From positions 1-64,000 of the forward strand of contig CANLXN010000009.1 of the NCBI GenBank assembly GCA_947495135.1: 64,000 nucleotides of DNA, written 5' to 3'. How positions within the stretch are numbered: position 1 is the stretch's first letter; every line of letters starts with the position of its first letter. The notes beneath the pieces were generated by a model, which saw nothing but the letters and a program-made list of their open reading frames with translations, had not been told where the DNA came from and ran no database searches. This DNA is from an uncultured Flavobacteriaceae bacterium (lineage in GTDB: Bacteria; Bacteroidota; Bacteroidia; Flavobacteriales; Flavobacteriaceae). Of the stretch, positions 1 to 8,895 are shown piece by piece. The translations under genes and the position numbers were made by a program.

Positions 1-27
1 TGTATTCACTCATCCGTTTGGCGGGTG

Positions 28-57
28 CAAAGATACAACCCTTTTTTACTTCCACAA
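28..57 (-). promoter_or_regulatory. Bacteroidetes-type promoter, outward copy 1
   Basis: Read on the minus strand, TTG (55-57) is followed after 19 bases by TATCTTTG (28-35), an exact match to the Bacteroidetes consensus TTG-N(17-23)-TAnnTTTG. It points out of the window, so its gene lies left of base 1. A near-identical copy lies 140 bases to the right. Confidence 0.7.
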
Positions 58-167
58 CACTTTGATAAACTTTTTTTGAAAAAAATTTTATCCCAATGTC
101 TCAATCTGTAATAGAACGTATCTGCTGTACTTCGATACACAAACTTCGTTGCGTTTCAAAGCGGGTG

Positions 168-197
168 CAAAGATAGAACCCTTCTTCTTATCACCAA
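168..197 (-). promoter_or_regulatory. Bacteroidetes-type promoter, outward copy 2
   Basis: Minus-strand TTG (195-197), a 19-base spacer and TATCTTTG (168-175) repeat the arrangement at 28-57. Both copies sit in the same GCGGGTGCAAAGATA context, so the two are duplicates. Tandem strong promoters of this sort are common in front of rRNA or other highly expressed stable-RNA or ribosomal genes; that target is an inference, as the gene is outside the window. Confidence 0.7.
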
Positions 198-621
198 ACA
201 ATTTCTATACTTTTTTTTAATCTTTTTTAACCCTTTTTACTAAACCCTTGAAACCACTATCGTTACATCAAAAAGTTTTTTTTAACCGCATTATACCTAT
301 ATATATAACCCCTTTTCTCGCTCTAAAGAACCAACCCAACTAATCAACACAAAAAACAAACCCTAACACAAAGCGCTAAGGATAGCAGCGGCATCCTTTT
401 TTAAAGAAAAAAACCAAACAAACTACTTAACATCAAACTGAAAATCTTTAAAAAAGATATAGCGGATAGCCTGGTCTCTAGACGCATTGTTAAGTGAAGA
501 TCTCTTTGCAATTTAAAGATTAACCCTAGAGGCATTACCTAATGAAATGCGAGGAGCGCCCAAATGGAATGTCTAATATAGACTTCACCTTAAAAAGATC
601 ATAGAAAGACAACTTTGCTTA
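198..621. other. Non-coding gap upstream of thrS
   Basis: No open reading frame, tRNA or rRNA could be supported here. It holds a fragment resembling a Bacteroidetes intergenic repeat (361-404) and a small perfect inverted repeat GTCTA-ATA-TAGAC (about 573-585). A T-box leader for thrS was looked for and not found. Confidence 0.5.
361..404. repeat. Degenerate intergenic repeat fragment
   Basis: The core at 371-400 (GCGCTAAGGATAGCAGCGGC followed by ATCCTTTT) closely resembles one arm of an intergenic repeat I recall as frequent in Flavobacteriia and Cytophagia, of the form GCGTTAGGGATAGCAGCGG. The partner arm is not obvious here. The resemblance is from memory, not a search. Confidence 0.4.
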
Positions 622-652
622 TTGAATAATATCCAAACTCGTAGTATATTTG
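622..652 (+). promoter_or_regulatory. thrS operon promoter
   Basis: TTG (622-624), a 20-base spacer and TATATTTG (645-652) match the Bacteroidetes promoter consensus and end 36 bases before the thrS start. It probably drives thrS-infC-rpmI-rplT. Confidence 0.7.
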
Positions 653-688
653 CCCCCTGCCCGCCAACAAAAAGCAGGCGTAATTTAA

Positions 689-2641
689 ATGACTATGATT
701 GCAATTACCTTACCAGACGGAAGTGTAAAAGAGTTTGAGGCTGGTGCGAGTCCGATGGATGTCGCAATGAGCATTAGCGAAGGATTGGCTAGAAATGTGA
801 TTTCGGCTTCTTATAACGGGAACACCGTGGAGACTTCTACCCCACTTACCGAAGATGGTAGTTTGGTTTTATATACTTGGAGAGACGAGGACGGAAAGAA
901 AGCTTTTTGGCATTCTTCTGCTCATATTCTTGCACAAGCCCTTGAGGAGATGTATCCAGGCGTTAAATTAACGATTGGGCCAGCAATTGAAAGAGGGTTT
1001 TATTACGATGTCGATTTTGGTGACACCACCGTTTCTGAAAAAGATTTACCAGCAATCGAGAATAAGATGTTGGAAATTGCTCGGGGCAAACACACGTTCT
1101 CCATTCGCTCTTCCTCCAAGGCAGATGCATTGGATTTTTACCAGAAACAAGGAAACGAATACAAAGTAGAACTTATTGAGGCGCTAGAAGACGGCACCAT
1201 CACATTTTGTGATCATGATACTTTTACCGATTTATGTAGAGGAGGCCACATTCCGAATACTGGAATTGTAAAAGCCGTGAAGCTAATGAGCATTGCTGGG
1301 GCATACTGGCGTGGAGATGAGAATAAGCCACAACTAACGCGTATCTACGGAATTACTTTTCCGAAGCAGAAGGAACTGAAAGAATACCTTCAATTATTAG
1401 AAGAGGCGAAAAAAAGGGATCATAGAAAACTAGGTAAGGAGTTAGAGCTATTTACTTTTTCTCAAAAGGTAGGACAAGGTCTTCCTCTTTGGCTTCCTAA
1501 AGGAGCTGCTTTGAGAGATCGCTTGGAGTCATTTTTGAAAAAAGCACAAAAGAAAGCTGGTTACGAAATGGTTGTTACGCCTCATATTGGTCAAAAGGAA
1601 CTTTATGTTACGTCTGGTCACTATGCGAAATATGGAGAAGACAGCTTTCAACCTATAAAAACACCAAATGCCGACGAGGAATTCATGCTAAAACCAATGA
1701 ATTGCCCTCATCACTGCGAAATATACAACAGCAAACCTTGGTCTTATAAAGATTTACCAAAGCGATTTGCTGAATTTGGAACCGTTTACAGGTACGAACA
1801 GAGTGGCGAATTACACGGACTTACAAGAGTACGCGGTTTCACGCAAGATGATGCACATATTTTTTGTACTCCAGATCAGCTCGATTCCGAATTTAAAAAA
1901 GTAATTGACTTAGTACTTTATGTGTTCGGATCTCTTGGGTTTGAAAACTTCACGGCTCAAGTTTCGATCCGTGATATGGAGAAGCCCGAAAAGTATATTG
2001 GAGACGTAGAAAATTGGGAGAAAGCTGAACAAGCAATTATTAATGCTGCCGAGGCGAAAGGACTAGACTATGTTATTGAATCTGGCGAAGCGGCATTCTA
2101 CGGTCCCAAATTAGATTTTATGGTGAAAGATGCCTTGGGTAGAAGCTGGCAATTAGGAACAATACAAGTAGATTATAACCTTCCAGAACGATTTGAACTC
2201 CAATATAAAGGTAGCGATAATGAGATGCACAGACCCGTTATGATACACCGTGCACCATTTGGAAGTATGGAGCGATTTATTGCTATTTTACTAGAGCATA
2301 CTGGCGGAAATTTCCCACTTTGGCTAATGCCGGAACAAGCAAGCATCTTGTCATTAAGTGAAAAATATGAGAAATACGGAGAAAAAGTTTTAACTTTGCT
2401 GGAAAATGACGAAATTCGCGCCCTTGTGGATCATCGAAGCGAGACCATTGGCAAGAAAATTAGGGAGGCCGAAATGAACAAAATCCCTTATATGCTAATT
2501 GTTGGAGAGCAGGAAGAAAAAGATGGCACTGTTTCTGTACGTAAGCACGGAGAAGGTGATATAGGAACTATGACAGTGGAAGCTTTTGCCAAGTTAGTCC
2601 AAGAAGAAGTGAAACAAACAATTAAAGAATTTAAAGTTTAA
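689..2641 (+). CDS. thrS: Threonyl-tRNA synthetase
   Basis: Charges tRNA-Thr with threonine in the cytoplasm. The 650 residues show the full class II layout: an N-terminal TGS domain (about 1-64), the editing domain with its HxxxH (H75, H79) and CxxxH (C183, H187) motifs, the catalytic core with the zinc cysteine in the NCPHH motif (C339) and the [10 protein letters not shown] motif 3, and a C-terminal anticodon-binding domain. Length is normal. The first ATG is used here; a second ATG two codons later gives an equally good N-terminus. It heads the operon thrS-infC-rpmI-rplT, a gene order widely conserved in bacteria. Confidence 0.97.
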   Translation: MTMIAITLPDGSVKEFEAGASPMDVAMSISEGLARNVISASYNGNTVETSTPLTEDGSLVLYTWRDEDGKKAFWHSSAHILAQALEEMYPGVKLTIGPAIERGFYYDVDFGDTTVSEKDLPAIENKMLEIARGKHTFSIRSSSKADALDFYQKQGNEYKVELIEALEDGTITFCDHDTFTDLCRGGHIPNTGIVKAVKLMSIAGAYWRGDENKPQLTRIYGITFPKQKELKEYLQLLEEAKKRDHRKLGKELELFTFSQKVGQGLPLWLPKGAALRDRLESFLKKAQKKAGYEMVVTPHIGQKELYVTSGHYAKYGEDSFQPIKTPNADEEFMLKPMNCPHHCEIYNSKPWSYKDLPKRFAEFGTVYRYEQSGELHGLTRVRGFTQDDAHIFCTPDQLDSEFKKVIDLVLYVFGSLGFENFTAQVSIRDMEKPEKYIGDVENWEKAEQAIINAAEAKGLDYVIESGEAAFYGPKLDFMVKDALGRSWQLGTIQVDYNLPERFELQYKGSDNEMHRPVMIHRAPFGSMERFIAILLEHTGGNFPLWLMPEQASILSLSEKYEKYGEKVLTLLENDEIRALVDHRSETIGKKIREAEMNKIPYMLIVGEQEEKDGTVSVRKHGEGDIGTMTVEAFAKLVQEEVKQTIKEFKV

Positions 2642-2678
2642 TCAGCCCGTTTAACGCGGCACTAAAATATATAAAGCC

Positions 2679-3233
2679 ATAGCAATACGTAGAAAAAGAA
2701 GTAGAGGCCCAGCCAGAATTATTAAGGAGGACAAGCACCGAATTAATGAAAAAATACGCTCACAGGAAGTGCGTCTTGTTGGAGACAACGTAGAAGTTGG
2801 AGTATATCCTATTAGAAAAGCACTAGAACTTGCCAAAGAACTTGAAGAAGATCTTGTTGAGATATCACCTAATGCCTCACCTCCAGTTTGTAAAATTATG
2901 GACTATAAGAAGTTCGTATATGAGCAAAAGAAGCGTGAAAAAGCATTAAAGGCCAAAGCTACTAAAGTGATTATTAAGGAAATTAGGTTTGGTCCTAATA
3001 CAGATGATCATGACTATGAGTTTAAACGAAAGCATGGTGAGAAGTTTTTAAAGGAAGGTGCTAAATTAAAAGCATACGTATTCTTTAAAGGGCGTTCGAT
3101 TATCTATAAAGACCAAGGAGAAATCTTGTTGTTGCGCTTAGCGCGTGACTTGGAAGACTTTGGAAAGGTAGAACAAATGCCGAAATTGGAAGGAAAGAGA
3201 ATGACCATGTTCATTTCACCAAAAAAGAAATAA
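2679..3233 (+). CDS. infC: Translation initiation factor IF-3 (non-ATG start)
   Basis: IF-3 binds the 30S subunit and checks start-codon and initiator-tRNA pairing. The C-terminal domain is complete ([19 protein letters not shown] motifs; ends in PKKK). No ATG exists that would give a full protein: a GTG at 2769 would remove much of the N-terminal domain. The frame is open back to a stop at 2652, and the conserved IF-3 N-terminal stretch [17 protein letters not shown] is encoded before 2769. The best start is ATA at 2679 (then [10 protein letters not shown]), giving 184 residues, the usual size. Rare starts such as AUU are known for infC in other bacteria and allow IF-3 to repress its own translation; autoregulation here is inferred. 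ATA codons at 2667 or 2685 are alternatives. Confidence 0.9.
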   Translation: MAIRRKRSRGPARIIKEDKHRINEKIRSQEVRLVGDNVEVGVYPIRKALELAKELEEDLVEISPNASPPVCKIMDYKKFVYEQKKREKALKAKATKVIIKEIRFGPNTDDHDYEFKRKHGEKFLKEGAKLKAYVFFKGRSIIYKDQGEILLLRLARDLEDFGKVEQMPKLEGKRMTMFISPKKK

Positions 3234-3324
3234 TCTCCACTTTTGGAGTCATTATAAAAGAATACTCTTCTAGGCGAATGCTATGAAGGGTGTAATAAGC
3301 GAAATAAGTAAAACAATAGGAAAA

Positions 3325-3522
3325 ATGCCTAAACAGAAAACAAAATCCAGTGCTAAAAAGCGTTTTAAGCTTACAGGTACCGGTAAGATTAAAAGAAAGC
3401 ATGCGTTTAAAAGTCACATCTTAACAAAGAAGTCTAAAAAACGTAAGCTTGCATTGACTCATGATACATTAGTACATAAGGCCGATGAAAGTAATGTTAA
3501 ACAAATGCTTCGAATGAAGTAA
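3325..3522 (+). CDS. rpmI: 50S ribosomal protein L35
   Basis: Small basic protein of the large ribosomal subunit, 65 residues. The start is the ATG at 3325 ([14 protein letters not shown]), the invariant L35 N-terminus; an upstream in-frame ATG at 3283 only adds 14 non-conserved residues. The [20 protein letters not shown] region is typical of the family. It lies 91 bases after infC and 117 bases before rplT in the same operon. Confidence 0.96.
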   Translation: MPKQKTKSSAKKRFKLTGTGKIKRKHAFKSHILTKKSKKRKLALTHDTLVHKADESNVKQMLRMK

Positions 3523-3545
3523 TCGTTTAACCGGTTAAAACAAAT

Positions 3546-3600
3546 TATTTAAACCCTGGAGTTGGGCTGCTCCTTCGCTAAAGCTGCGGAGCACGAAGTA
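3546..3600. repeat. Structured rpmI-rplT spacer, possible intergenic repeat
   Basis: The spacer contains a perfect 6-bp stem, TGCTCC (3568-3573) with GGAGCA (3588-3593), around a 14-base loop, preceded by GTTGGGC. The GTTGGGC plus CTCCTTCGC wording resembles the left arm of the Bacteroidetes intergenic repeat. Its position directly before rplT also allows a role as an L20 target RNA; neither reading is proven. Confidence 0.4.
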
Positions 3601-3639
3601 CAAGTAAAAAGGTCGCCTGCTACAAAAAACAATTAAATT

Positions 3640-3984
3640 ATGCCAAGATCAGTAAATTCAGTTGCTAAAAGAGCTAGAAGAAAAAAAGTTCTTAAGCAAG
3701 CCAAAGGATACTTTGGAAGACGTAAAAATGTATGGACTGTTGCTAAAAACGCCGTTGATAAGGCGATGCAATATTCGTATAGAGACCGTCGTGCAAAAAA
3801 GAGAACGTTTCGTGCCTTATGGATTACCCGTATTAATGCAGGTGCCCGTCAACACGGAATGTCTTACTCACAGTTTATGGGAAAATTAAAAGCTAATGAA
3901 ATCGAATTGAACCGTAAGGTACTTGCAGATTTAGCTATGAATCACCCAGAGGCTTTTGAGGCCATCGTAAACAAAGTTAAATAA
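3640..3984 (+). CDS. rplT: 50S ribosomal protein L20
   Basis: Large-subunit protein needed early in 50S assembly, 114 residues. The N-terminus [19 protein letters not shown] and the [10 protein letters not shown] and [13 protein letters not shown] motifs are diagnostic. In other bacteria L20 represses the infC-rpmI-rplT operon by binding the mRNA before its own or the rpmI gene; the structured spacer upstream would be the place to look for such a site here. A strong terminator follows. Confidence 0.97.
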   Translation: MPRSVNSVAKRARRKKVLKQAKGYFGRRKNVWTVAKNAVDKAMQYSYRDRRAKKRTFRALWITRINAGARQHGMSYSQFMGKLKANEIELNRKVLADLAMNHPEAFEAIVNKVK

Positions 3985-4020
3985 GGCGAAAGCCTATAAA
4001 TAATAACATTATTTCGCTAA

Positions 4021-4053
4021 AAAACCCGTCGGCATATTGCTGACGGGTTTTTT
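4021..4053 (+). terminator. Rho-independent terminator of the thrS-rplT operon
   Basis: AAACCCGTC and GACGGGTTT form a GC-rich stem around a short loop, followed by a run of T. It lies 36 bases after the rplT stop. Confidence 0.9.
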
Positions 4054-4074
4054 GTTATGATCTATTTTTCTTCG

Positions 4075-5157
4075 CTAAGCCTTTGAAAGGGTATAAATAT
4101 TGACTTCTTTATTTTTCCCCTTAAGCAAAACGGACCCCAGAGACTTTTTATTAAACTCTGCATCAATTGAAAGATCATTGAGTAAACTTTCGGACAATAG
4201 AATAGACACGTTGTAATTATTACATTCAGATTGTATTCTAGCAGAGGTATTAATAACATCGCCGTGAAAGGCTAGCTCTTTTTTCACAACCCCCACTTCT
4301 GCAACCATCAACTTACCTCCGTGCATGCCCGCCTTGAATTCTGGGATAACACCATATTTATCTTGATAGTAGCTGCTTCTATTCAGAAGCATTTCTTGAA
4401 AGCTAAAGAATAGCCGCATGCATTGATTGTTGACCAGGCCCTTGTCATAAGGCCAGCTTAGCACTACCTCATCTCCCACGTATTGATATATTTCTGCCCC
4501 ATATTTAGGAACGATCTCATTGAGGTCGTAAAAACAATCCTGGATTAACTGGCTGTACTTAAAATGTCCGATGGCTTCGGCTATGGTAGTAGAAGATTTC
4601 AAATCTAAAAACATAAAAATGCGAAACTCTTCAATAGGCTTTCGATATTTCCCCATTAGCATTTTTACCAATACTCCTTTACCAAATTTTTCATTGGAAA
4701 TACGAAAAAAGGAAAATAGTATTGCCGATACAAGAATGTACAAAAGAATAACCCTGAATGTCTTATCGGCTCGCCACCAGCCGCTTTCATTGTTAATATT
4801 CACATTATATATTGTGGAAACCAGCTCCATTAACAAGGTCAAAACTATAATTATGAATACAAAATATATGAGGAGTTTTAGGAGCGTCCGCACCCCAACT
4901 GAGAGTCGTTTAGATACAACTCGTTCGGATAAAAATTCGATGGAAGCATGAATAACGCCTAAAATACCACCTGTGAGTAGAAACAATGGTAGAATTTTTC
5001 CAATAGATGTGAGCCCTTCAAAACCTTTTTCGACTATCACTCCTTCTTCTTCTTCGAGTCCATAGTACCTTAGAACACCAAATAAACCCATTGCGACCGA
5101 CCAGAAGATAACCGACTGCAAAAGGTAATTAAGATATTTGAGCGAATTTCTATTCAT
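4075..5157 (-). CDS. Membrane-bound class III adenylate/guanylate cyclase
   Basis: The N-terminal half carries four predicted membrane helices (roughly residues 10-30, 55-75, 90-112 and 134-150). The C-terminal half is a class III nucleotide cyclase catalytic domain. Both metal-binding aspartates are visible (FLDLKSST near 181 and GDEVV near 229), as are the transition-state Asn and Arg in NTSARIQ (near 304), so it is probably active. The product, cAMP or cGMP, cannot be decided by reading. It converges with rplT across the operon terminator and stands 25 bases from the next gene, which is on the same strand. Confidence 0.85.
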   Translation of the reverse strand: MNRNSLKYLNYLLQSVIFWSVAMGLFGVLRYYGLEEEEGVIVEKGFEGLTSIGKILPLFLLTGGILGVIHASIEFLSERVVSKRLSVGVRTLLKLLIYFVFIIIVLTLLMELVSTIYNVNINNESGWWRADKTFRVILLYILVSAILFSFFRISNEKFGKGVLVKMLMGKYRKPIEEFRIFMFLDLKSSTTIAEAIGHFKYSQLIQDCFYDLNEIVPKYGAEIYQYVGDEVVLSWPYDKGLVNNQCMRLFFSFQEMLLNRSSYYQDKYGVIPEFKAGMHGGKLMVAEVGVVKKELAFHGDVINTSARIQSECNNYNVSILLSESLLNDLSIDAEFNKKSLGSVLLKGKNKEVNIYTLSKA

Positions 5158-5182
5158 CCATTGCCATTATGTAGATCTAGAA

Positions 5183-6442
5183 TTAGGTCTTCTGCTTTTT
5201 CTTTTTAGCCGCTGGAAATAAAACATTGTTAAGTATAAGACGGTAACCAGGCGAATTAGGATGCAAAGCTAGTTCTGTTTTAGCGTCTCCTACCCTATGC
5301 TGATAATCTTCAGGATCATGACCTCCATAGAATGTAAAAAATCCTTTCCCACGAATCCCATGAATATAACGAGCTTCTCCGTTGGTCTTCATCTCGCCCA
5401 TGACCAATACATTGGCCTTTACCATATCTCGGCTAAAGGAGGTGGTCTGCCCCATAAAACCTTTAACCAAAGAAGTGTGGTTTTGCACCAACATACAAGG
5501 TATAGGATCCCATTTTGCAGAATAATCCATTAAACTGAAATAATCTACCTCCTTCTTGATTCTTCGCTTGGTAGTCATATCTATACTCGAAAACTCATAA
5601 ACCATGGGACTGCGTTCTAATAAGAACTCTTTAAAAGCGAATGTCTTGTTAAAATCCACTTTGTTTTGATAGTTTGGTTCACTTGGATCTCCATCGAACA
5701 TGGGTTCGCATATATCCACTCCTTCTACAGACAAAGCAATATCAAAACTATCTGTGGCACTACACATGGCAAACATGAATCCGCCACCTACTACATAATC
5801 TCGAATCTTTAGTGCCACATCTCTTTTGGATTCTGAAACTTTCGAATATCCTAATTTGCTCGCTAGTGCTTCGGCTTGTCTTTTGTTTTCAATGTACCAA
5901 GGTGCAGCCCTGTAAGCACGGTAAAATTTACCATACTGACCCGTAAAATCTTCATGATGAAGATGCAACCAATCGTATAAAATTAGTTGATCACTTAAAA
6001 CTTCTTCATCGTACACCACTTCATAAGGGATTTCGGCATAGGTCAACACCATGGTAACAGCGTCATCCCATGGCTGATTTCCTTTAGGTGAATAAACAGC
6101 AATCTTGGGTGCTTTTTCAAGTACAACCGCTTCCATATTCTGAGATGGGCTGCTAATATCTTCTAAAATTTGATTGGCCTGTGCATCGCTAATTACTTCA
6201 AAACTCACTCCCCGAATTTGACATTCCTTTCGGATATCTTCAGCATCGGGTAGCAGAAAAGAACCTCCCCTGTAATTGAGTAACCATTTCGCCTTCATTT
6301 GGCGTTCTAATGTCCAATATGTGATTCCATAGGCCTTTAAATGTTCTGCCTGGCCTTCCGCATCCATCGGAATTAATATATAGGAAGCAAAACTCTGTAA
6401 AGTAAATAAACAGAAGAATAATAGCGTAATAAGTCTCGTCAT
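5183..6442 (-). CDS. Exported conserved protein, often annotated 'asparagine synthetase B'
   Basis: A Bacteroidetes protein of 419 residues with a signal peptide (first ~20 residues, hydrophobic, cleaved near SFA-S). Relatives are commonly labelled asparagine synthetase B, but I see neither an N-terminal catalytic Cys nor an SGGxDS PP-loop, so that name is not supported. The middle (APKIAVYSPKGNQPWDDAV, GGGFMFAMCSATD) resembles glutamine-amidotransferase-like folds such as ThuA/DUF4159 proteins. The C-terminus is lysine-rich (KKKKQK). Role unknown; it should act outside the cytoplasm. Confidence 0.6.
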   Translation of the reverse strand: MTRLITLLFFCLFTLQSFASYILIPMDAEGQAEHLKAYGITYWTLERQMKAKWLLNYRGGSFLLPDAEDIRKECQIRGVSFEVISDAQANQILEDISSPSQNMEAVVLEKAPKIAVYSPKGNQPWDDAVTMVLTYAEIPYEVVYDEEVLSDQLILYDWLHLHHEDFTGQYGKFYRAYRAAPWYIENKRQAEALASKLGYSKVSESKRDVALKIRDYVVGGGFMFAMCSATDSFDIALSVEGVDICEPMFDGDPSEPNYQNKVDFNKTFAFKEFLLERSPMVYEFSSIDMTTKRRIKKEVDYFSLMDYSAKWDPIPCMLVQNHTSLVKGFMGQTTSFSRDMVKANVLVMGEMKTNGEARYIHGIRGKGFFTFYGGHDPEDYQHRVGDAKTELALHPNSPGYRLILNNVLFPAAKKKKQKT

Positions 6443-6589
6443 AGTGCTAATATAACGACAAAAGTTGAGCCAAAGTTTCTGAAATACTATTTTAAAGGTG
6501 CTTTAACACTACAAAACTTGCATACCTAAAATCTATGAGCGAAAAAGACGGTGAGATTGTGCCCAAATTTGCATCCTACATAAGATCAA

Positions 6590-7018
6590 TTACATACCTA
6601 ACAGCGGTAGATGTTTTATGCGGTGATAGTTAAGGCCTGCTGAAATGCACTTTTTTAATTCCATTTCTGGCACTTTATCATTGAGCTCAAATACAATTGC
6701 TCTATTCCCTTCAAAATTGAAAACATCTTTGTAAACTAGTTTAAAAGTGGAAACAAGCTTACTCGTGCATTTAAAATACATCGCGTATTGATGGGGTGTT
6801 TTTTGCTTCCAATCTATTCTAATAGTACTTCCTTTCTTTACCAAATAGCTGGGTTCTCCCCATTTAAGGGTTTCTTCCAAACTAGTAATTTCTTCCGAAT
6901 CTTGAGCCACTTCCAGAATTAGGCTCCTTAAGTGTCTAATCTTTTTTTGAACTAAGTCTGGGTAACTTTGAAATACCTGGTCCACCGTTGGATTTTTCTG
7001 TATTTGTAGATTGCTCAT
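6590..7018 (-). CDS. DUF1801 family protein
   Basis: A cytoplasmic protein of 142 residues with the DUF1801 (YdhG-like) layout: an N-terminal helix with a PDLVQKKIRHLR segment, a TLKWGEPSYLVKKGSTIRIDW core and a hydrophobic strand ending in RAIVFEL. The family is related to the small frataxin-like/YdhG fold and has no firm function. It stands alone between longer gaps, so the neighbours give no clue. Confidence 0.75.
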   Translation of the reverse strand: MSNLQIQKNPTVDQVFQSYPDLVQKKIRHLRSLILEVAQDSEEITSLEETLKWGEPSYLVKKGSTIRIDWKQKTPHQYAMYFKCTSKLVSTFKLVYKDVFNFEGNRAIVFELNDKVPEMELKKCISAGLNYHRIKHLPLLGM

Positions 7019-7168
7019 AAGTGCTAATTGTTAAACCCAAAAACATACATAATTGAATTAATAAAACTCTTATAAATGTACAGAATCTAAATTGAATGGT
7101 GCTTTTCCAGCAAGAAAACTCCTCGCTTAGAGCTGTCTACATGCTGAGCATAACAGTTGAAATTTGGA

Positions 7169-8728
7169 TTAAAAAGGAATGCCGTCATCTCCATCGTCTG
7201 GAGAGAGGTCGTCATTCATCGAACTACCAAAAGCTTCGTTAGCAGACGGTAAGTGGTCGGTTTTAAATGTATCGTCATTGGCAGCAGCATTCATACTGGA
7301 ATGGAACTCACCCGTAAAATCAAAAGTTTCTAAGTTCTCAAAACGTCCTAAATGACCAACAAATTTCAGTCTAATTTCGTCCAAACCACCGTTACGGTGT
7401 TTCGCTACAATAAACTCTCCTTGCCCTGCCGTTGGTGTACGTTCTTCATCATCCCACTCATCAATTTTATAGTATTCTGGACGATAAATGAACGATACAA
7501 TATCTGCATCCTGTTCAATCGCACCTGATTCACGCAGGTCACTCAAAAGAGGTCGTTTGCTTCCTCCACGTGTCTCCACCGCACGCGAGAGTTGCGATAG
7601 CGCAATCACAGGAACATTTAATTCCTTTGCCAATGCCTTTAAATTTCGCGAAATAGTCGAAATTTCTTGCTCACGATTACCTCCACCTTTCTGGCTTCCA
7701 CCTGCTGTCATTAATTGAAGGTAGTCGATCATGATCATTTTAATACCATGCTGCGAAGCTAAACGTCTTGCTTTGGCGCGGAGATCGAAAATAGAAAGCG
7801 AAGGCGTATCATCAATAAATAATGGTGCATTTTCTAATCCTTTCACTTTTACGTTCAACTGCTCCCATTCATGCTTCTCCAAATTTCCTGTTCGCAGTTT
7901 TTCGGAAGACAGGCCTGTTTCAGAAGAAATTAAACGAGTAATCAATTGTACTGAAGACATCTCACAAGAAAAGAACGCCACTGGAACATTATGTTCAACA
8001 GCCATATTACGGGCCATCGATAACGTAAGCGCCGTTTTACCCATACCCGGTCGAGCAGCAATAATAATTAAATCACTGGGCTGCCATCCTGAGGTTAATT
8101 TATCAACTTCGGTAAAGCCAGAAGGAACTCCAGAAAGACCTTCCTTATTCGCAATCTCTTCAATCTTTTTCTTGGCTTGAATTACCAAACTTTGAGCGGT
8201 CTCTGAAGATCGCTTTATATTTCCTTGTGTAATTTCATACAATTTAGACTCCGCATTGTCCAGCAAATCGAATACATCTGTTCCTTCGTCGTAAGATTCT
8301 TCAATAATCTCACTTGAAACTTTTATAAGACTGCGCTGAATGTATTTTTGAAGAATAATCCTTGCATGAAACTCTATATGGGCAGAAGAAGACACTTTTT
8401 GAGTCAATTGAATGAGGTAAAACTCCCCTCCTGCTGCGTCTAACTTTTTATCTTTTTTTAATTGAGATGAAACGGTTAATAAGTCGACAGGCTCACTTTT
8501 TTCAAACAGCATGTAAATCGCTTCAAAAATGAATTTGTGCGACTCTTTGTAGAATACATCGGCATGGAGAATATCAATAACCTCATCAACACCCTTTTTA
8601 TCAATCATCATCGCCCCCAGTACAACTTCCTCTAAATCAGTTGCTTGTGGCGGAATTTTCCCTTTCTCCAGCGAAATTACCGTAGCCGGACGTTGAGGAT
8701 ATGATTGCTGAGGCTTAATTTTTTCCAT
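7169..8728 (-). CDS. dnaB: Replicative DNA helicase DnaB
   Basis: Hexameric helicase that unwinds the chromosome at the fork and recruits primase. The N-terminal DnaB domain (about 30-135, starting at PPQATDLEEVVLGAMM) is followed by the RecA-like ATPase with Walker A ARPGMGKTAL (about 225-235), the DYLQLM Walker B segment and the RESGAIEQDADIV motif. Length 519 is normal, with an acidic unstructured tail (DDLSPDDGDDGIPF). No intein is present. It is monocistronic by spacing. Confidence 0.97.
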   Translation of the reverse strand: MEKIKPQQSYPQRPATVISLEKGKIPPQATDLEEVVLGAMMIDKKGVDEVIDILHADVFYKESHKFIFEAIYMLFEKSEPVDLLTVSSQLKKDKKLDAAGGEFYLIQLTQKVSSSAHIEFHARIILQKYIQRSLIKVSSEIIEESYDEGTDVFDLLDNAESKLYEITQGNIKRSSETAQSLVIQAKKKIEEIANKEGLSGVPSGFTEVDKLTSGWQPSDLIIIAARPGMGKTALTLSMARNMAVEHNVPVAFFSCEMSSVQLITRLISSETGLSSEKLRTGNLEKHEWEQLNVKVKGLENAPLFIDDTPSLSIFDLRAKARRLASQHGIKMIMIDYLQLMTAGGSQKGGGNREQEISTISRNLKALAKELNVPVIALSQLSRAVETRGGSKRPLLSDLRESGAIEQDADIVSFIYRPEYYKIDEWDDEERTPTAGQGEFIVAKHRNGGLDEIRLKFVGHLGRFENLETFDFTGEFHSSMNAAANDDTFKTDHLPSANEAFGSSMNDDLSPDDGDDGIPF

Positions 8729-8840
8729 TGAGCGAATGTAAACAAATTGTTAAGAGGGACTTCAAAATTTGAGCTTTGGATGTCCACCAGTCATTAACAA
8801 TTGAACTGTTAACAACTACGAAATATTGTTAATAAAGGTA

Positions 8841-8872
8841 AAAAAAATCCGAAGAGTGTACTTCGGATTTTC
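8841..8872 (-). terminator. Terminator downstream of accA
   Basis: Minus-strand stem AATCCGAAG/CTTCGGATT with a 6-base loop, followed by a run of T on that strand. It lies 24 bases past the accA stop. Confidence 0.85.
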
Positions 8873-8895
8873 ATAAAGAGTTGTTATTGCTGAAA

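Noticed and set aside
430-600. Possible tRNA or T-box leader before thrS
   Set aside because: No cloverleaf, T-arm GTTCRA or T-box AGGGTGGNACCGCG-like motif could be found; only short inverted repeats.
2769-3233. infC as a 154-residue protein starting at GTG
   Set aside because: It would remove the conserved IF-3 N-terminal domain that is encoded in frame upstream.
3283-3324. Longer rpmI start at 3283
   Set aside because: The 14 added residues are not part of L35; [10 protein letters not shown] is the family N-terminus.
7169-8728. Intein in DnaB
   Set aside because: Walker A through the C-terminal motifs are continuous and the length is normal.
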